In this document: one piece after another, positions 1 through 7,108 of the stretch
Layout: every line of letters begins with the position of its first letter
Position numbering within the stretch: the stretch's first letter is position 1
Assembly (NCBI GenBank): GCA_002419385.1
Contig: DIFZ01000055.1
Location: 1-58,812 of the forward strand
Direction: 5' to 3'
From: Geobacter sp. UBA5735
GTDB taxonomy: Bacteria; Desulfobacterota; Desulfuromonadia; Geobacterales; Geobacteraceae
DNA: 58,812 nucleotides
The notes under the pieces: generated by a model
The model's database searches: none
Seen by the model: the letters and a program-made list of their open reading frames with translations, nothing else
Told to the model about the DNA's origin: nothing
Position numbers and translations under genes: made by a program

Positions 1-92
1 AAAAACCTAACCGGAAGATACTGACATTTTCCCGCAAAGATCCTAATTTGCCGGGCCTGCAGATTCCCTATGACCCTGCCGAGCTCACGCCC

Positions 93-554
93 CTATGCAA
101 GGCTTTGCATGATCCCGATCGTTGCATCATCCCGCTCTCCCTTGAAATACCGGTCGAGCACCTGCACGAACACGGAGCGAGGATCTCCCGCTACCGAAGC
201 AAACAGCGTCATCGAAGACCTGAGCTTCATGTCGTCAGGGTACCCGAAGATCGCCGAAGCCGACCGCCCTTCGACGTCAAGGAGAACCCGTGCGCATTCG
301 ACAAGCCGTGCCCCGAGAACGGGATGCTCCAGGTAAGCCCGTGCTTCTTGGACACTTTTTATGGAATAGTGTATCGACGTGCTACTGTGGCCCAGACCAG
401 CGATCTGCGGAAAAATGAACCACATCCAGTGGGACCGTTTCTGCCCGTTTCCCAACTCCGAAAGCACCGAACCGTAAATCCTTTCCTGCGCTTCAATGAA
501 GCGATGCAGCCCGAAAGGGTCGCCACGGCCGACCGTATCGTTCGTTGCCATCAT
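93..554 (-). CDS. DUF1810 family protein
   Basis: A soluble protein of about 153 residues. It has the features I associate with DUF1810: an N-terminal RFIEAQ segment, then KRSHWMWFIFPQ and the central GLGHS stretch, and a conserved LEHPVLG helix. The family is small and poorly characterised; it is helical and has no established reaction. The reading frame stays open upstream to position 704. I put the start at one of two adjacent ATGs (554 or 551), because a GGAGGA Shine-Dalgarno sequence lies just before them at 560-567 and the conserved domain starts soon after. It stands alone, transcribed toward the left edge, and diverges from the lipoprotein gene. The family call is fairly firm; the function is unknown. 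Confidence 0.8.
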   Translation of the reverse strand: MMATNDTVGRGDPFGLHRFIEAQERIYGSVLSELGNGQKRSHWMWFIFPQIAGLGHSSTSIHYSIKSVQEARAYLEHPVLGARLVECARVLLDVEGRSASAIFGYPDDMKLRSSMTLFASVAGDPRSVFVQVLDRYFKGERDDATIGIMQSLA

Positions 555-720
555 CCATTCCTCCTCCCGTTGATCCTCATCATTGCCAGCTCCAATTATA
601 CGCCACATTTGCTTTACTTTCGCGCCGCGGGTCTGCCTTTTCCACAATCGACCACCTGGTGTCCCCTGCGCTGAAGCGACCGCACGGGAGACGAGCACCT
701 GCACTGCCTAAGCTATTGCC

Positions 721-748
721 TTGCAACATTTTTCTAGATTAGTATAAT
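721..748 (+). promoter_or_regulatory. sigma-70 promoter for the lipoprotein gene
   Basis: TTGCAA at 721-726 and a perfect TATAAT at 743-748 are separated by 16 bases. Transcription would start near 755, about 70 bases before the lipoprotein ATG at 827. The region is locally AT-rich compared with its surroundings. Confidence 0.6.
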
Positions 749-826
749 TTTATGTGTTAATGTACATTTTGCTGACGCATGCCTGCAATTTTCGACGGTA
801 GAAACGCCCTTCGAGGAGGTAGCCTT

Positions 827-1714
827 ATGGAAGAAACCGGCATCATCAAGCATTGCCGCATCACGATATTCGGGCTGCTCCTGCTGACCAGCCTTCTCGC
901 GTCGGGGTGTGCGGACCTGCAGGCTGTCCGCTCGTTTGCGAAAACATCAGCGGCTACCGCGGACTACCGGCAGATCGTAACCGACTACGTCGAATCCCCG
1001 ACCCGCCGGAAACGCTACCACCCGGACAGGTACGCCGTCCAACCCGCCGGGACAACAACGCCGCGAGCACGTCAAAAAACCCTGCTGGCAGGATCGCAGA
1101 GGGTTCTTGCAGGATATCTGAACGCACTGGGCGATCTGGCAGCCGACGAACTGCCGGACGTGGACAGCGAAATCGACGGCTTGGCAAAGGCGCTCGAGAA
1201 GGCCGGGTTTGCGGGTGATGGCGACGCAGCCATACGGAAAGAGACCGCAAGCGCGGCCGGCAGTATCGCCAAGGTGCTCACGAGAGCGGTTCTCGATCAC
1301 TGGCGCCAGGACCGGATACAAAAGATCATCCGGGAAACCGACGGGAATGTGCAGACGGTTGTGGCCGGTTTGCGGGAAATCGTGCTCAAGGATTTCAATG
1401 CATCGCTCGATATTGAAGCCGAGGCGGTACGGAAATACTTCGAGTCGTCGATTGCCGCCGCAAAGAGCCGGAACGATGAGGAGGCAGTGCCTCCCCTCGC
1501 GCGTATCCTGATGCAGGAGCATCTGGACCGGATCAGGGAGCGCCGCGACAGGCTCTCATCCTATGCCGAAGTGCTGAAAAAGATCTGCACGGGCCACGCC
1601 GATCTTCTCGCGAACGTCGACAAACTGGAAGACAAGGCACTGCAAGAGCGCCTCGAAAAATTCGCCGCGGATATTCGTATCCTGTACAAAGCGATCAAGG
1701 AAATCTACGCGTAA
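827..1714 (+). CDS. outer-membrane lipoprotein of unknown function
   Basis: A 295-residue exported protein. A hydrophobic signal segment (residues 11-24) ends in a lipobox LASGC with the lipidated Cys at 28. Ala follows the Cys, so Lol sorting to the outer membrane is expected. The mature part is rich in charged helices (Glu, Lys, Arg, Ala) with no domain I recognise. Several stretches in the second half could form coiled coils. The frame opens at 779, but I chose the ATG at 827 because AGGAGG sits 7 bases upstream and the signal peptide starts there. It is followed after 18 bases by a small helical protein, probably in the same transcript. The lipoprotein nature is well supported; the role is unknown. 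Confidence 0.8.
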   Translation: MEETGIIKHCRITIFGLLLLTSLLASGCADLQAVRSFAKTSAATADYRQIVTDYVESPTRRKRYHPDRYAVQPAGTTTPRARQKTLLAGSQRVLAGYLNALGDLAADELPDVDSEIDGLAKALEKAGFAGDGDAAIRKETASAAGSIAKVLTRAVLDHWRQDRIQKIIRETDGNVQTVVAGLREIVLKDFNASLDIEAEAVRKYFESSIAAAKSRNDEEAVPPLARILMQEHLDRIRERRDRLSSYAEVLKKICTGHADLLANVDKLEDKALQERLEKFAADIRILYKAIKEIYA

Positions 1715-1732
1715 GCGAAAGGAGCGGCACCC

Positions 1733-2143
1733 ATGCCCATTTCAGCTGATCAGGCCAGGGAAATCGCCGGGGGGTTCCTGGAAATGTCCCATGCACTCGG
1801 CTCGTACCGGTTCTGCAACTGGAGCAGGCTCACGAAATCCCAACGGCAGGGCCTTGAAAATGCCGAGTGGGACATGCTCAACTACTCGAGCAGTTTCGTC
1901 ACCGCCGCAGCGGGGATCGCCCTGGCCGATATAGAACGCGACCTCAGCGAGATCGCCACGACAACAGCCGAAGCAAAAAAAGCAGTGGCAACCATAAAAG
2001 AAGTGAAAAATGTCATGAAAGTTGCCGCAGCTCTCATCCAACTCGGAGGTGCAATCGCATCGAGGAATCCTGCCGCTATCTCACGCGCCGCGGCCAATGC
2101 AGCAAAGACCGCGAAAAAAGCCACCGACAGGCGCACACCGTAG
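1733..2143 (+). CDS. small Ala-rich helical protein, unknown
   Basis: A 136-residue protein starting 18 bases after the lipoprotein gene, with an AAAGGAG ribosome site 9 bases before its ATG, so the two are very likely co-transcribed. The sequence is strongly helical. A polar N-terminal third with aromatic residues is followed by an amphipathic stretch (about 57-90) and an Ala-rich C-terminal region with a basic end. Residues 95-110 (AALIQLGGAIASRNPAA) are mildly hydrophobic and might associate with a membrane, but no signal peptide is evident. I do not recognise a family. The pairing suggests it works with the lipoprotein, for example as a partner inside the envelope, but this is inference from position only. 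Confidence 0.65.
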   Translation: MPISADQAREIAGGFLEMSHALGSYRFCNWSRLTKSQRQGLENAEWDMLNYSSSFVTAAAGIALADIERDLSEIATTTAEAKKAVATIKEVKNVMKVAAALIQLGGAIASRNPAAISRAAANAAKTAKKATDRRTP

Positions 2144-2276
2144 GTGCAACGGCAGAATGCATCGCGGAAAACACCAGGAAGGCAGGCCTCACCGGGCGCA
2201 ACCTTCAACGGAACAACCCACCGGCGACGCGGAGCAGTCTAGTGCTTCGCAACCTTAAAAACGGCATAAATAGTGC

Positions 2277-2445
2277 CCATCCGGAAACTCCGGATAGGCA
2301 CGAATGCAGTTACCAGATCGGAAAGAGGGGATTTTTCGTCCTGGCAAGGAAATCAAGGGATTGCGCGGAGGCATACTCACGTAAGTCGCACAAGCAAGCC
2401 CGCAGATTGACACAGCCAGGGCGGAAAAGCACCCTTTCCGGATGG
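2277..2445. repeat. MITE-like or structured intergenic element with perfect terminal inverted repeats
   Basis: The element begins with CCATCCGGAAA (2277-2287) and ends with its exact reverse complement TTTCCGGATGG (2435-2445). Just inside the left end, ATCCGGA and TCCGGAT (2279-2295) form a small perfect hairpin. Further in, TTTTCGTCCTGGC near 2334 can pair with GCCAGGGCGGAAAA near 2415, giving a long nested stem with one bulge and one wobble. There is no coding capacity. The nested pairing suggests a repetitive element that folds as RNA or DNA. From memory, similar sequences are scattered between genes in Geobacter genomes, but only one copy lies in this window, so that is not shown here. 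Confidence 0.6.
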
Positions 2446-2461
2446 AAACTAAATAGTAAGC

Positions 2462-2497
2462 CCCTCCCCCCTGGTGGGGGAGGGTTAGGGAGGGGGG
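2462..2497 (+). repeat. G-rich hairpin with G-quadruplex pattern
   Basis: CCCTCCCCC (2462-2470) pairs perfectly with GGGGGAGGG (2476-2484) around a 5-base loop. The right arm continues as two more G runs (2488-2490 and 2492-2497). The plus strand thus has four runs of at least three G with loops of 1, 3 and 1 bases. It lies between convergent genes and could act as a transcription barrier. A related hairpin occurs at 16514-16536. Confidence 0.55.
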
Positions 2498-2517
2498 ACT
2501 TTACGAAACAAGAAGAG

Positions 2518-3570
2518 TTACATGGTACTCGGTTCTGTCCGCGTTTGCTGTTTTTTTACGGCTACCGACACACCGTTGCGCCCCCCCTGCTTTACCTGGT
2601 AGAGCGCCATGTCAGCGCGTTTCAGCAGGGAATCTTCATTTTCTCCGCTTTCGGCCTCTGCCACGCCAATGGACAGGGTCGTCCTGATTTCATTGCCGTC
2701 CAGAATGAACCTGCTTTCCTCGATTTCCCCGCACAACTTCCTGGCAATTTCCGCTGCCGATTCGACTGGCGCCTTTATGAGGATCACCGCGAATTCGTCG
2801 CCGCCGAAACGAGCGACAAAATCGGTATGGCGCAGGCTCGATTTAATTTTGAACCCCACCCCCTTCAGCACCCGGTCCCCCCCCTGGTGGCCGTAACTGT
2901 CGTTGATTTTCTTGAAGTTGTCCACATCTATGAGAAGCAGGGAAAAAGTATCCCGGTAACGCTCGTTGAGACGGGTCACTTCCGTCAGCTTTTCTTCGAA
3001 AAAAGCCCGGTTCGCCAGCTGGGTCATGCCGTCGATACGCACCGCGGTCTTGAGGCTTTCAATCTGCTCACGCTGGGTGGAAAGGACCTCCCGGGAGTGG
3101 ACCAGCTCGGACTTGAGGGAGCAGTTGCTGGAAATCATCCGGTCGATTTCGCCCAGCAGCAGGAAGTGGATGTCTTTCAGGTCGCCGGGAAGGGCCATCT
3201 GGTCCAGGGTGCCGCGGATATCATCCAGCGCCTGGGTTGAATCGCTTGCCGCCTTGTCGGTCCTCTGGATTGCCGCTGCAAGGCTGAGCAGCATTCCCCG
3301 GATAACCTGGGCGGTGTCGTCCAGTTGCTGTTCGCGGGGATCGACCCGCGGCGTATTCGTTTGGTCGCATTTTTGCCCTGCCTCCCGTGCTGCCGCCGTT
3401 TTCCCGCGCGCCACGTTCCTGACAAAGGAAAAGGGTATGGCAAGCATGCGGACAATGCCATCGAGGAACGAGTTGATCCCCCTGGATTCGATCATCCGGG
3501 CAAGTGGAAAGAGCATGACCCCGACAGCCAGACCCGAAGCGAACACGAAGATGAAATGCCATGCTTTCAT
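2518..3570 (-). CDS. membrane-anchored diguanylate cyclase (GGDEF)
   Basis: A 350-residue enzyme predicted to make cyclic di-GMP from two GTP. A single N-terminal membrane segment (about 5-25) is followed by a helical linker (about 80-175), probably a dimerising coiled coil. A C-terminal GGDEF domain (about 178-340) has an intact GGDEF active-site loop at 256-260 and the metal/guanine region DVDNFK at 215-220. An RHTD sequence at 247-250 lies exactly five residues before GGDEF, which is the product-binding inhibitory I-site, so feedback inhibition is expected. No sensory domain with a known ligand is visible. It is transcribed alone, divergent from cysM. The family call is secure; the signal it senses is unknown. 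Confidence 0.93.
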   Translation of the reverse strand: MKAWHFIFVFASGLAVGVMLFPLARMIESRGINSFLDGIVRMLAIPFSFVRNVARGKTAAAREAGQKCDQTNTPRVDPREQQLDDTAQVIRGMLLSLAAAIQRTDKAASDSTQALDDIRGTLDQMALPGDLKDIHFLLLGEIDRMISSNCSLKSELVHSREVLSTQREQIESLKTAVRIDGMTQLANRAFFEEKLTEVTRLNERYRDTFSLLLIDVDNFKKINDSYGHQGGDRVLKGVGFKIKSSLRHTDFVARFGGDEFAVILIKAPVESAAEIARKLCGEIEESRFILDGNEIRTTLSIGVAEAESGENEDSLLKRADMALYQVKQGGRNGVSVAVKKQQTRTEPSTM

Positions 3571-3950
3571 AAGGAAAAACCCTTCTGCGGTTAAGTGTCA
3601 ATTTTCTTGCCGGAACGGAAAGCGTTTCACGACGGGAAAAAAGCTCCGCCGACTGCTTCCGGCGGACACGGCCTCCCGATTGCGCGAACTGCCTGCGCCG
3701 CAATGCGAAAACCAGCCCGATCTTACATCGTCACCTATACCATGTGTGCACTCTCCAAACAAGAAGACTTTACCCCCCAGGGAGGCGCTCCCCCGGCCGT
3801 CAAACCCAACCTGCTTGAAAATATTACTCCAAAATGCTAAGTTTGTTTCTGTAAACACTAGCGGTCCGGGCATGTGCCATCCGCAGCGAATTATTCGTGG
3901 CGGCTTGGGGGCCACTCATTGCCACTATTCAAACTCAGGGAGACTGGGGA
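3571..3950. other. 380-base divergent intergenic region
   Basis: This separates the diguanylate cyclase gene from the cysteine synthase gene. It contains a likely cysM promoter (listed separately) and a short GGGAG/CTCCC hairpin near 3780. No credible protein gene or riboswitch was seen; open frames here lack ribosome sites. Confidence 0.6.
3815..3843 (+). promoter_or_regulatory. candidate promoter of the cysteine synthase gene
   Basis: TTGAAA (3815-3820) is followed after 17 bases by TAAGTT (3838-3843), which is preceded by TGC, an extended -10 feature. Transcription would start near 3850 and leave an approximately 100-base leader before the start codon. The -10 hexamer is imperfect. Confidence 0.4.
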
Positions 3951-4919
3951 ATGCGATACTGCGAACAGATACGTGAAGAACTACCGACAGGGCGGATGGC
4001 ACATGTGCCCTGCTCCCTGGAAAGCGCCATCGGCAACACGCCCATGGTCGAAATACGAGCCCTCAACGAAAATCCACAGGTGCGCATACTGGCCAAACTG
4101 GAAGGGAACAATCCCGGCGGTTCGGTGAAGGACCGCCCGGCCTACTATATGATCGCCAAGGCTGAGGAGTCAGGCGAACTCACGCAGGGCAAAATCATCC
4201 TTGAAGCCACATCCGGCAACACCGGCATCGCTCTTGCCATGATCGGGGCTGCCAGGAAATACCGCGTAAAACTGGCCATGCCGGCATGCGTCAGCCTGGA
4301 ACGGCGCAGCATCCTGGAAGCATACGGCGCCGAAGTGGTTCTTTCCCCGGCCCATGAAGGAACCGACGGAGCCATCAGGCTCGCCCACAGCATCCTGCAG
4401 GAGAATCCCGCAACCTACTACATGCCCAACCAGTACGCCAATGAAAACAATTGCCTTGCCCACTACGAAACAACCGGGCCCGAAATCTACGCCCAGACCG
4501 GCGGCGATATCGACTTTTTCGTAGCCGGCATGGGAACCGGCGGAACCCTCATGGGAGTCGGCAGGTATCTCAAGGAACAAAACAGCCGGATCGGCATCAT
4601 CGGCGTCGAACCGCGCGTGGGCCACAAGATTCAAGGTCTGAAGAACATGCAGGAGGCTATCGTTCCGAAGATCTACCGTCCGGAGCACCTGGATGAAAAG
4701 ATGACCATCGAAGATGAGGACGCATTTGAAACAGCGCGGTTGCTGGCCATCCGGGAAGGCCTGTTTGTCGGCATGTCCGGGGGAGCCGCCATCGCCGCTG
4801 CGCTGCGCAAAGCCGCAGCTTTACGCTCGGGAACCATCGCCGCCATCCTGCCCGACAGGGGGGACCGCTACCTGAGCACCACCCTCTTCAGGTCGGTATG
4901 CGCCTGCTGCCCGCCCTGA
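3951..4919 (+). CDS. cysM: PLP-dependent cysteine synthase, CysM type
   Basis: A 322-residue fold-type II PLP enzyme that would join O-acetylserine with sulfide (or thiosulfate) to make cysteine in the cytoplasm. Visible hallmarks are the N-terminal IGNTP loop, NNPGGSVKDRPA with the PLP-binding Lys, TSGNTG, which grips the substrate carboxylate, and GTGGT, which holds the cofactor phosphate. The C-terminus has a GMSGGA motif and DRGDRYLST, typical of CysM/CysK. The short length and the CysM-like LEATSGNTGIALAM favour cysM over cysK. I chose the ATG at 3951, with AGGGAG upstream; a second ATG at 3996 is possible and would remove a non-conserved leader. An alpha/beta hydrolase gene follows after 33 bases, probably in the same transcript. 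Confidence 0.85.
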   Translation: MRYCEQIREELPTGRMAHVPCSLESAIGNTPMVEIRALNENPQVRILAKLEGNNPGGSVKDRPAYYMIAKAEESGELTQGKIILEATSGNTGIALAMIGAARKYRVKLAMPACVSLERRSILEAYGAEVVLSPAHEGTDGAIRLAHSILQENPATYYMPNQYANENNCLAHYETTGPEIYAQTGGDIDFFVAGMGTGGTLMGVGRYLKEQNSRIGIIGVEPRVGHKIQGLKNMQEAIVPKIYRPEHLDEKMTIEDEDAFETARLLAIREGLFVGMSGGAAIAAALRKAAALRSGTIAAILPDRGDRYLSTTLFRSVCACCPP

Positions 4920-4952
4920 AAGATTTTCTCCCATTACTGACAAAGGATTTAC

Positions 4953-5753
4953 ATGAAGGCGCGTATCAACGGCATATCCCTGTCCTATGAAGATGTGGGA
5001 AGCGGGCCGGCTGTCGTCCTGCTCCACGGCTTTCCCCTGAACAGGAAAATGTGGAACCCCCAGAGAGAAGCACTGATTTCCGCGGGATTCCGGCTCGTGA
5101 CACCCGACCTCCGCGGATTCGGCGAAAGCGATGCTCCGGAGGGGTCATACACCATGTCGCTCCTGGCAGACGACATCGTCTCGCTGATGGACCATCTCGG
5201 CGTCCGCCAGGCTGTCCTTGGAGGCATGTCCATGGGAGGATACGTGCTCTTCAACCTCCTTGAACGCTATCGTGAGCGGGCATCGGCAGCCTGCTTCATT
5301 ACGACCCGGAGCACTGTCGATGACGATTCCGTCAAATGGGGCAGGCTCGCCCTGCTTGAGACAGCCGAGAAATACGGCTCGGCCGTGGTGGCGGAGCTGT
5401 CTGCCCCTTCCCTCTTCGCCAACGCTACCGTCAGGGAAAAGCCAGGACTGGTCCGGGGACTGTGCGAAATGATGGTTTCCGCTGACATGCGAGGCGTTAA
5501 AGGCGCCCTGATGGCTATGCTGGAGAGAAAAGACTACACGTCCCTGCTGGGCGGATTCAACCTGCCAAGCCTGGTCATCGGCGCCGAGCAGGACAGCACA
5601 GTGCGACGGGAGGATACCCGGCTGCTTGCTGAAGGGCTGCCCGATTGCGAAATGTGCATGATTCCCGGAGCAGGCCACATGGCCAATCTGGAGCAGCCGT
5701 CAGCCTTCAATGAATGTCTGCTCAACTTTCTCGGGAAAATTCCCGCATGCTGA
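4953..5753 (+). CDS. alpha/beta hydrolase
   Basis: A 266-residue cytoplasmic hydrolase. It has the oxyanion region HGFPLN (about 25-30), the nucleophile elbow GMSMGG with Ser93, an acidic residue in GAEQD as the likely third member of the triad, and the catalytic His in GAGHMANLEQP near 242. The overall pattern (DLRGFGESD, the lid after residue 110) matches the esterase / 3-oxoadipate enol-lactonase-like branch, but the substrate cannot be read from the sequence. An AAAGGA ribosome site precedes the ATG. It lies directly downstream of cysM and upstream of a small membrane protein, all on the plus strand. Confidence 0.88.
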   Translation: MKARINGISLSYEDVGSGPAVVLLHGFPLNRKMWNPQREALISAGFRLVTPDLRGFGESDAPEGSYTMSLLADDIVSLMDHLGVRQAVLGGMSMGGYVLFNLLERYRERASAACFITTRSTVDDDSVKWGRLALLETAEKYGSAVVAELSAPSLFANATVREKPGLVRGLCEMMVSADMRGVKGALMAMLERKDYTSLLGGFNLPSLVIGAEQDSTVRREDTRLLAEGLPDCEMCMIPGAGHMANLEQPSAFNECLLNFLGKIPAC

Positions 5754-5802
5754 TTCCACCTGCGCGGTTTGCCCGACGTCTCACCTGGAGGGCCGGTTGC
5801 TG

Positions 5803-6204
5803 ATGGCGAATAAGAAAAAGACAACCCCGGAAAAGACCCACCGGCCTGGCTGGATGAGGGTGCTTGACATTATTTTCAGAACTGCGCACATCGGCTTCGG
5901 TAGCCTGCTGTTCGGCGGTTTCTTCTTCAATGTGCCATTTCAGCAGCTCCACATACCCCATGGCCTGACGGCGCTCACGGGTTTTGCACTGCTGACCCTC
6001 GAGCTCTGCCACAGCCGCAACTGGCCCCACCAGGGCAGGGGCGTGCTGGGGCTCATCCATATCCTGCCCCTGGCCTACATCCATTTCCGGCCCGACGTTA
6101 CGGTTCCGGTCCTCTGGGTGGTGCTGGTGGCCGGCTGCCTGGGCAGCCACATGCCGCGCCGCCTGCGGCATTGGTCGATCCTGTACTGCCGGGAAGTGGA
6201 TTGA
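5803..6204 (+). CDS. small integral membrane protein, unknown
   Basis: A 133-residue protein with a basic N-terminus and four hydrophobic segments (about 19-44, 52-68, 80-95 and 100-118). His residues occur near or inside membrane segments (FRTAHIGFG, ELCHSRNWPHQG, GLIHILPLAYIHF). These could bind heme or metal, but no family is recognised. The start at 5803 is preceded by GGAGGG at a good distance; the longer open frame upstream overlaps the hydrolase gene and is not hydrophobic. It is probably the last gene of the cysM-hydrolase transcript and converges with the PilZ protein gene. Confidence 0.65.
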   Translation: MANKKKTTPEKTHRPGWMRVLDIIFRTAHIGFGSLLFGGFFFNVPFQQLHIPHGLTALTGFALLTLELCHSRNWPHQGRGVLGLIHILPLAYIHFRPDVTVPVLWVVLVAGCLGSHMPRRLRHWSILYCREVD

Positions 6205-6324
6205 CCTGACAATGCCAGAACAAAACCCTGAGTTCAAAGCCAGTTCTGCCGGCACAGAGCCGCAACCACGGTTGCCGAAGCTGCCATCTCGAACAACCGT
6301 GCTCGCCAGCCTCGTCTCCGGCAG

Positions 6325-7059
6325 TCAGCGCTTGGCCGTTTTCAGAATCCGTGCAACGTGCTCCTTCTGCAGATAGACGTGTATTGCCTGTTTTCCCTCA
6401 GCATCCAGCCCCACGAACTCCACTCCCATACCCGGTGGGAAGTCGATCTTGATGGGTGCCTCGGGCTTGTTCAGCCAGGCAACCCGTCCCTTGCAGCAGA
6501 TTTCAACGTTGACCACCGGCAGGACGAAACTCATGTCAATCGGGGAATCAACCGGCAGGAGAGGGCTTGCCTGGAGAAAAAGCCCGCCGGTGCTGACATC
6601 GAAGACATTGCAGACCGATCCGGTATCGTCCCCGCTGAAGCAGTTGATGCTGAATCGGGCCTTGAAACGCGGCGCATTTCTTTTCTCAAGGCTGACGAAC
6701 TTTTTTATCGTGGAAAAAAATTTCCGGCGGTCGATCGGTTTGAGCAGGATATCATCACAACCCGCCTCTGTGCAGCTTTCGACATTCTCTCCCTTGCCAG
6801 ATACCAGCGTAAGGATTACCGGCGTGGCGCGCAAAGCGGCGTCCGCTTTGACGAGCCTGCAGCATTGGACACCGTCGAGGCCGGGCATCGATGCCGACAT
6901 GAACACCAGATCTGGTTGTTCCCTGCGAATGACCTCCAAGGCCATGTTGCCGTCATGACACGTGAAAAGCTTCGCCCCGGTTTTCCTCAGATAGGTCTTG
7001 CACAGCTCAACTGCTATATGGTCAGAATCCGCCAAAAGGATGCTCGTTTCCCCGTTCAT
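6325..7059 (-). CDS. degenerate receiver domain fused to PilZ (c-di-GMP effector)
   Basis: A 244-residue two-domain protein. Residues 5-120 have the receiver fold, with the acidic pair near D11/D13 and the conserved KP at 107-108. The phosphate-accepting Asp is replaced by Ser55 in FMSASMPGLDG, so ordinary phosphotransfer is unlikely. Residues 128-235 form a PilZ domain with RFKAR (131-135) and DVSTGG (154-159), the two c-di-GMP-binding motifs. I chose the second ATG (7059) because GGAGG is 9 bases away; the first ATG (7065) is only 3 bases from it. It follows ntrX by 49 bases in the same direction and probably belongs to the ntrYX transcript. Confidence 0.88.
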   Translation of the reverse strand: MNGETSILLADSDHIAVELCKTYLRKTGAKLFTCHDGNMALEVIRREQPDLVFMSASMPGLDGVQCCRLVKADAALRATPVILTLVSGKGENVESCTEAGCDDILLKPIDRRKFFSTIKKFVSLEKRNAPRFKARFSINCFSGDDTGSVCNVFDVSTGGLFLQASPLLPVDSPIDMSFVLPVVNVEICCKGRVAWLNKPEAPIKIDFPPGMGVEFVGLDAEGKQAIHVYLQKEHVARILKTAKR

Positions 7060-7108
7060 TAACATCGCCCTCCGTTTGAAATACGCTGACGCCGGCTACT
7101 CCGGTCCG

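Larger units (their letters stand above)
2144..2517. other. 374-base intergenic region between convergent genes
   Basis: No protein gene is supported here. The region holds a 169-base element bounded by inverted repeats (2277-2445) and a G-rich hairpin (2462-2497), both listed separately. It separates the 3-prime ends of the small helical protein gene and the diguanylate cyclase gene. Open frames crossing it lack ribosome sites and conserved content. Confidence 0.7.

Noticed and set aside
1867..3240. 457-codon plus-strand frame crossing the small helical gene, the intergenic element and the diguanylate cyclase gene
   Set aside because: It runs through a non-coding element with inverted repeats and through the reverse strand of a clear GGDEF gene; no conserved content.
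3592..3950. Possible small genes between the diguanylate cyclase and cysM genes
   Set aside because: Frames such as 3595-3840 have no ribosome site, overlap each other in opposite directions, and the region is better explained as promoter and leader.
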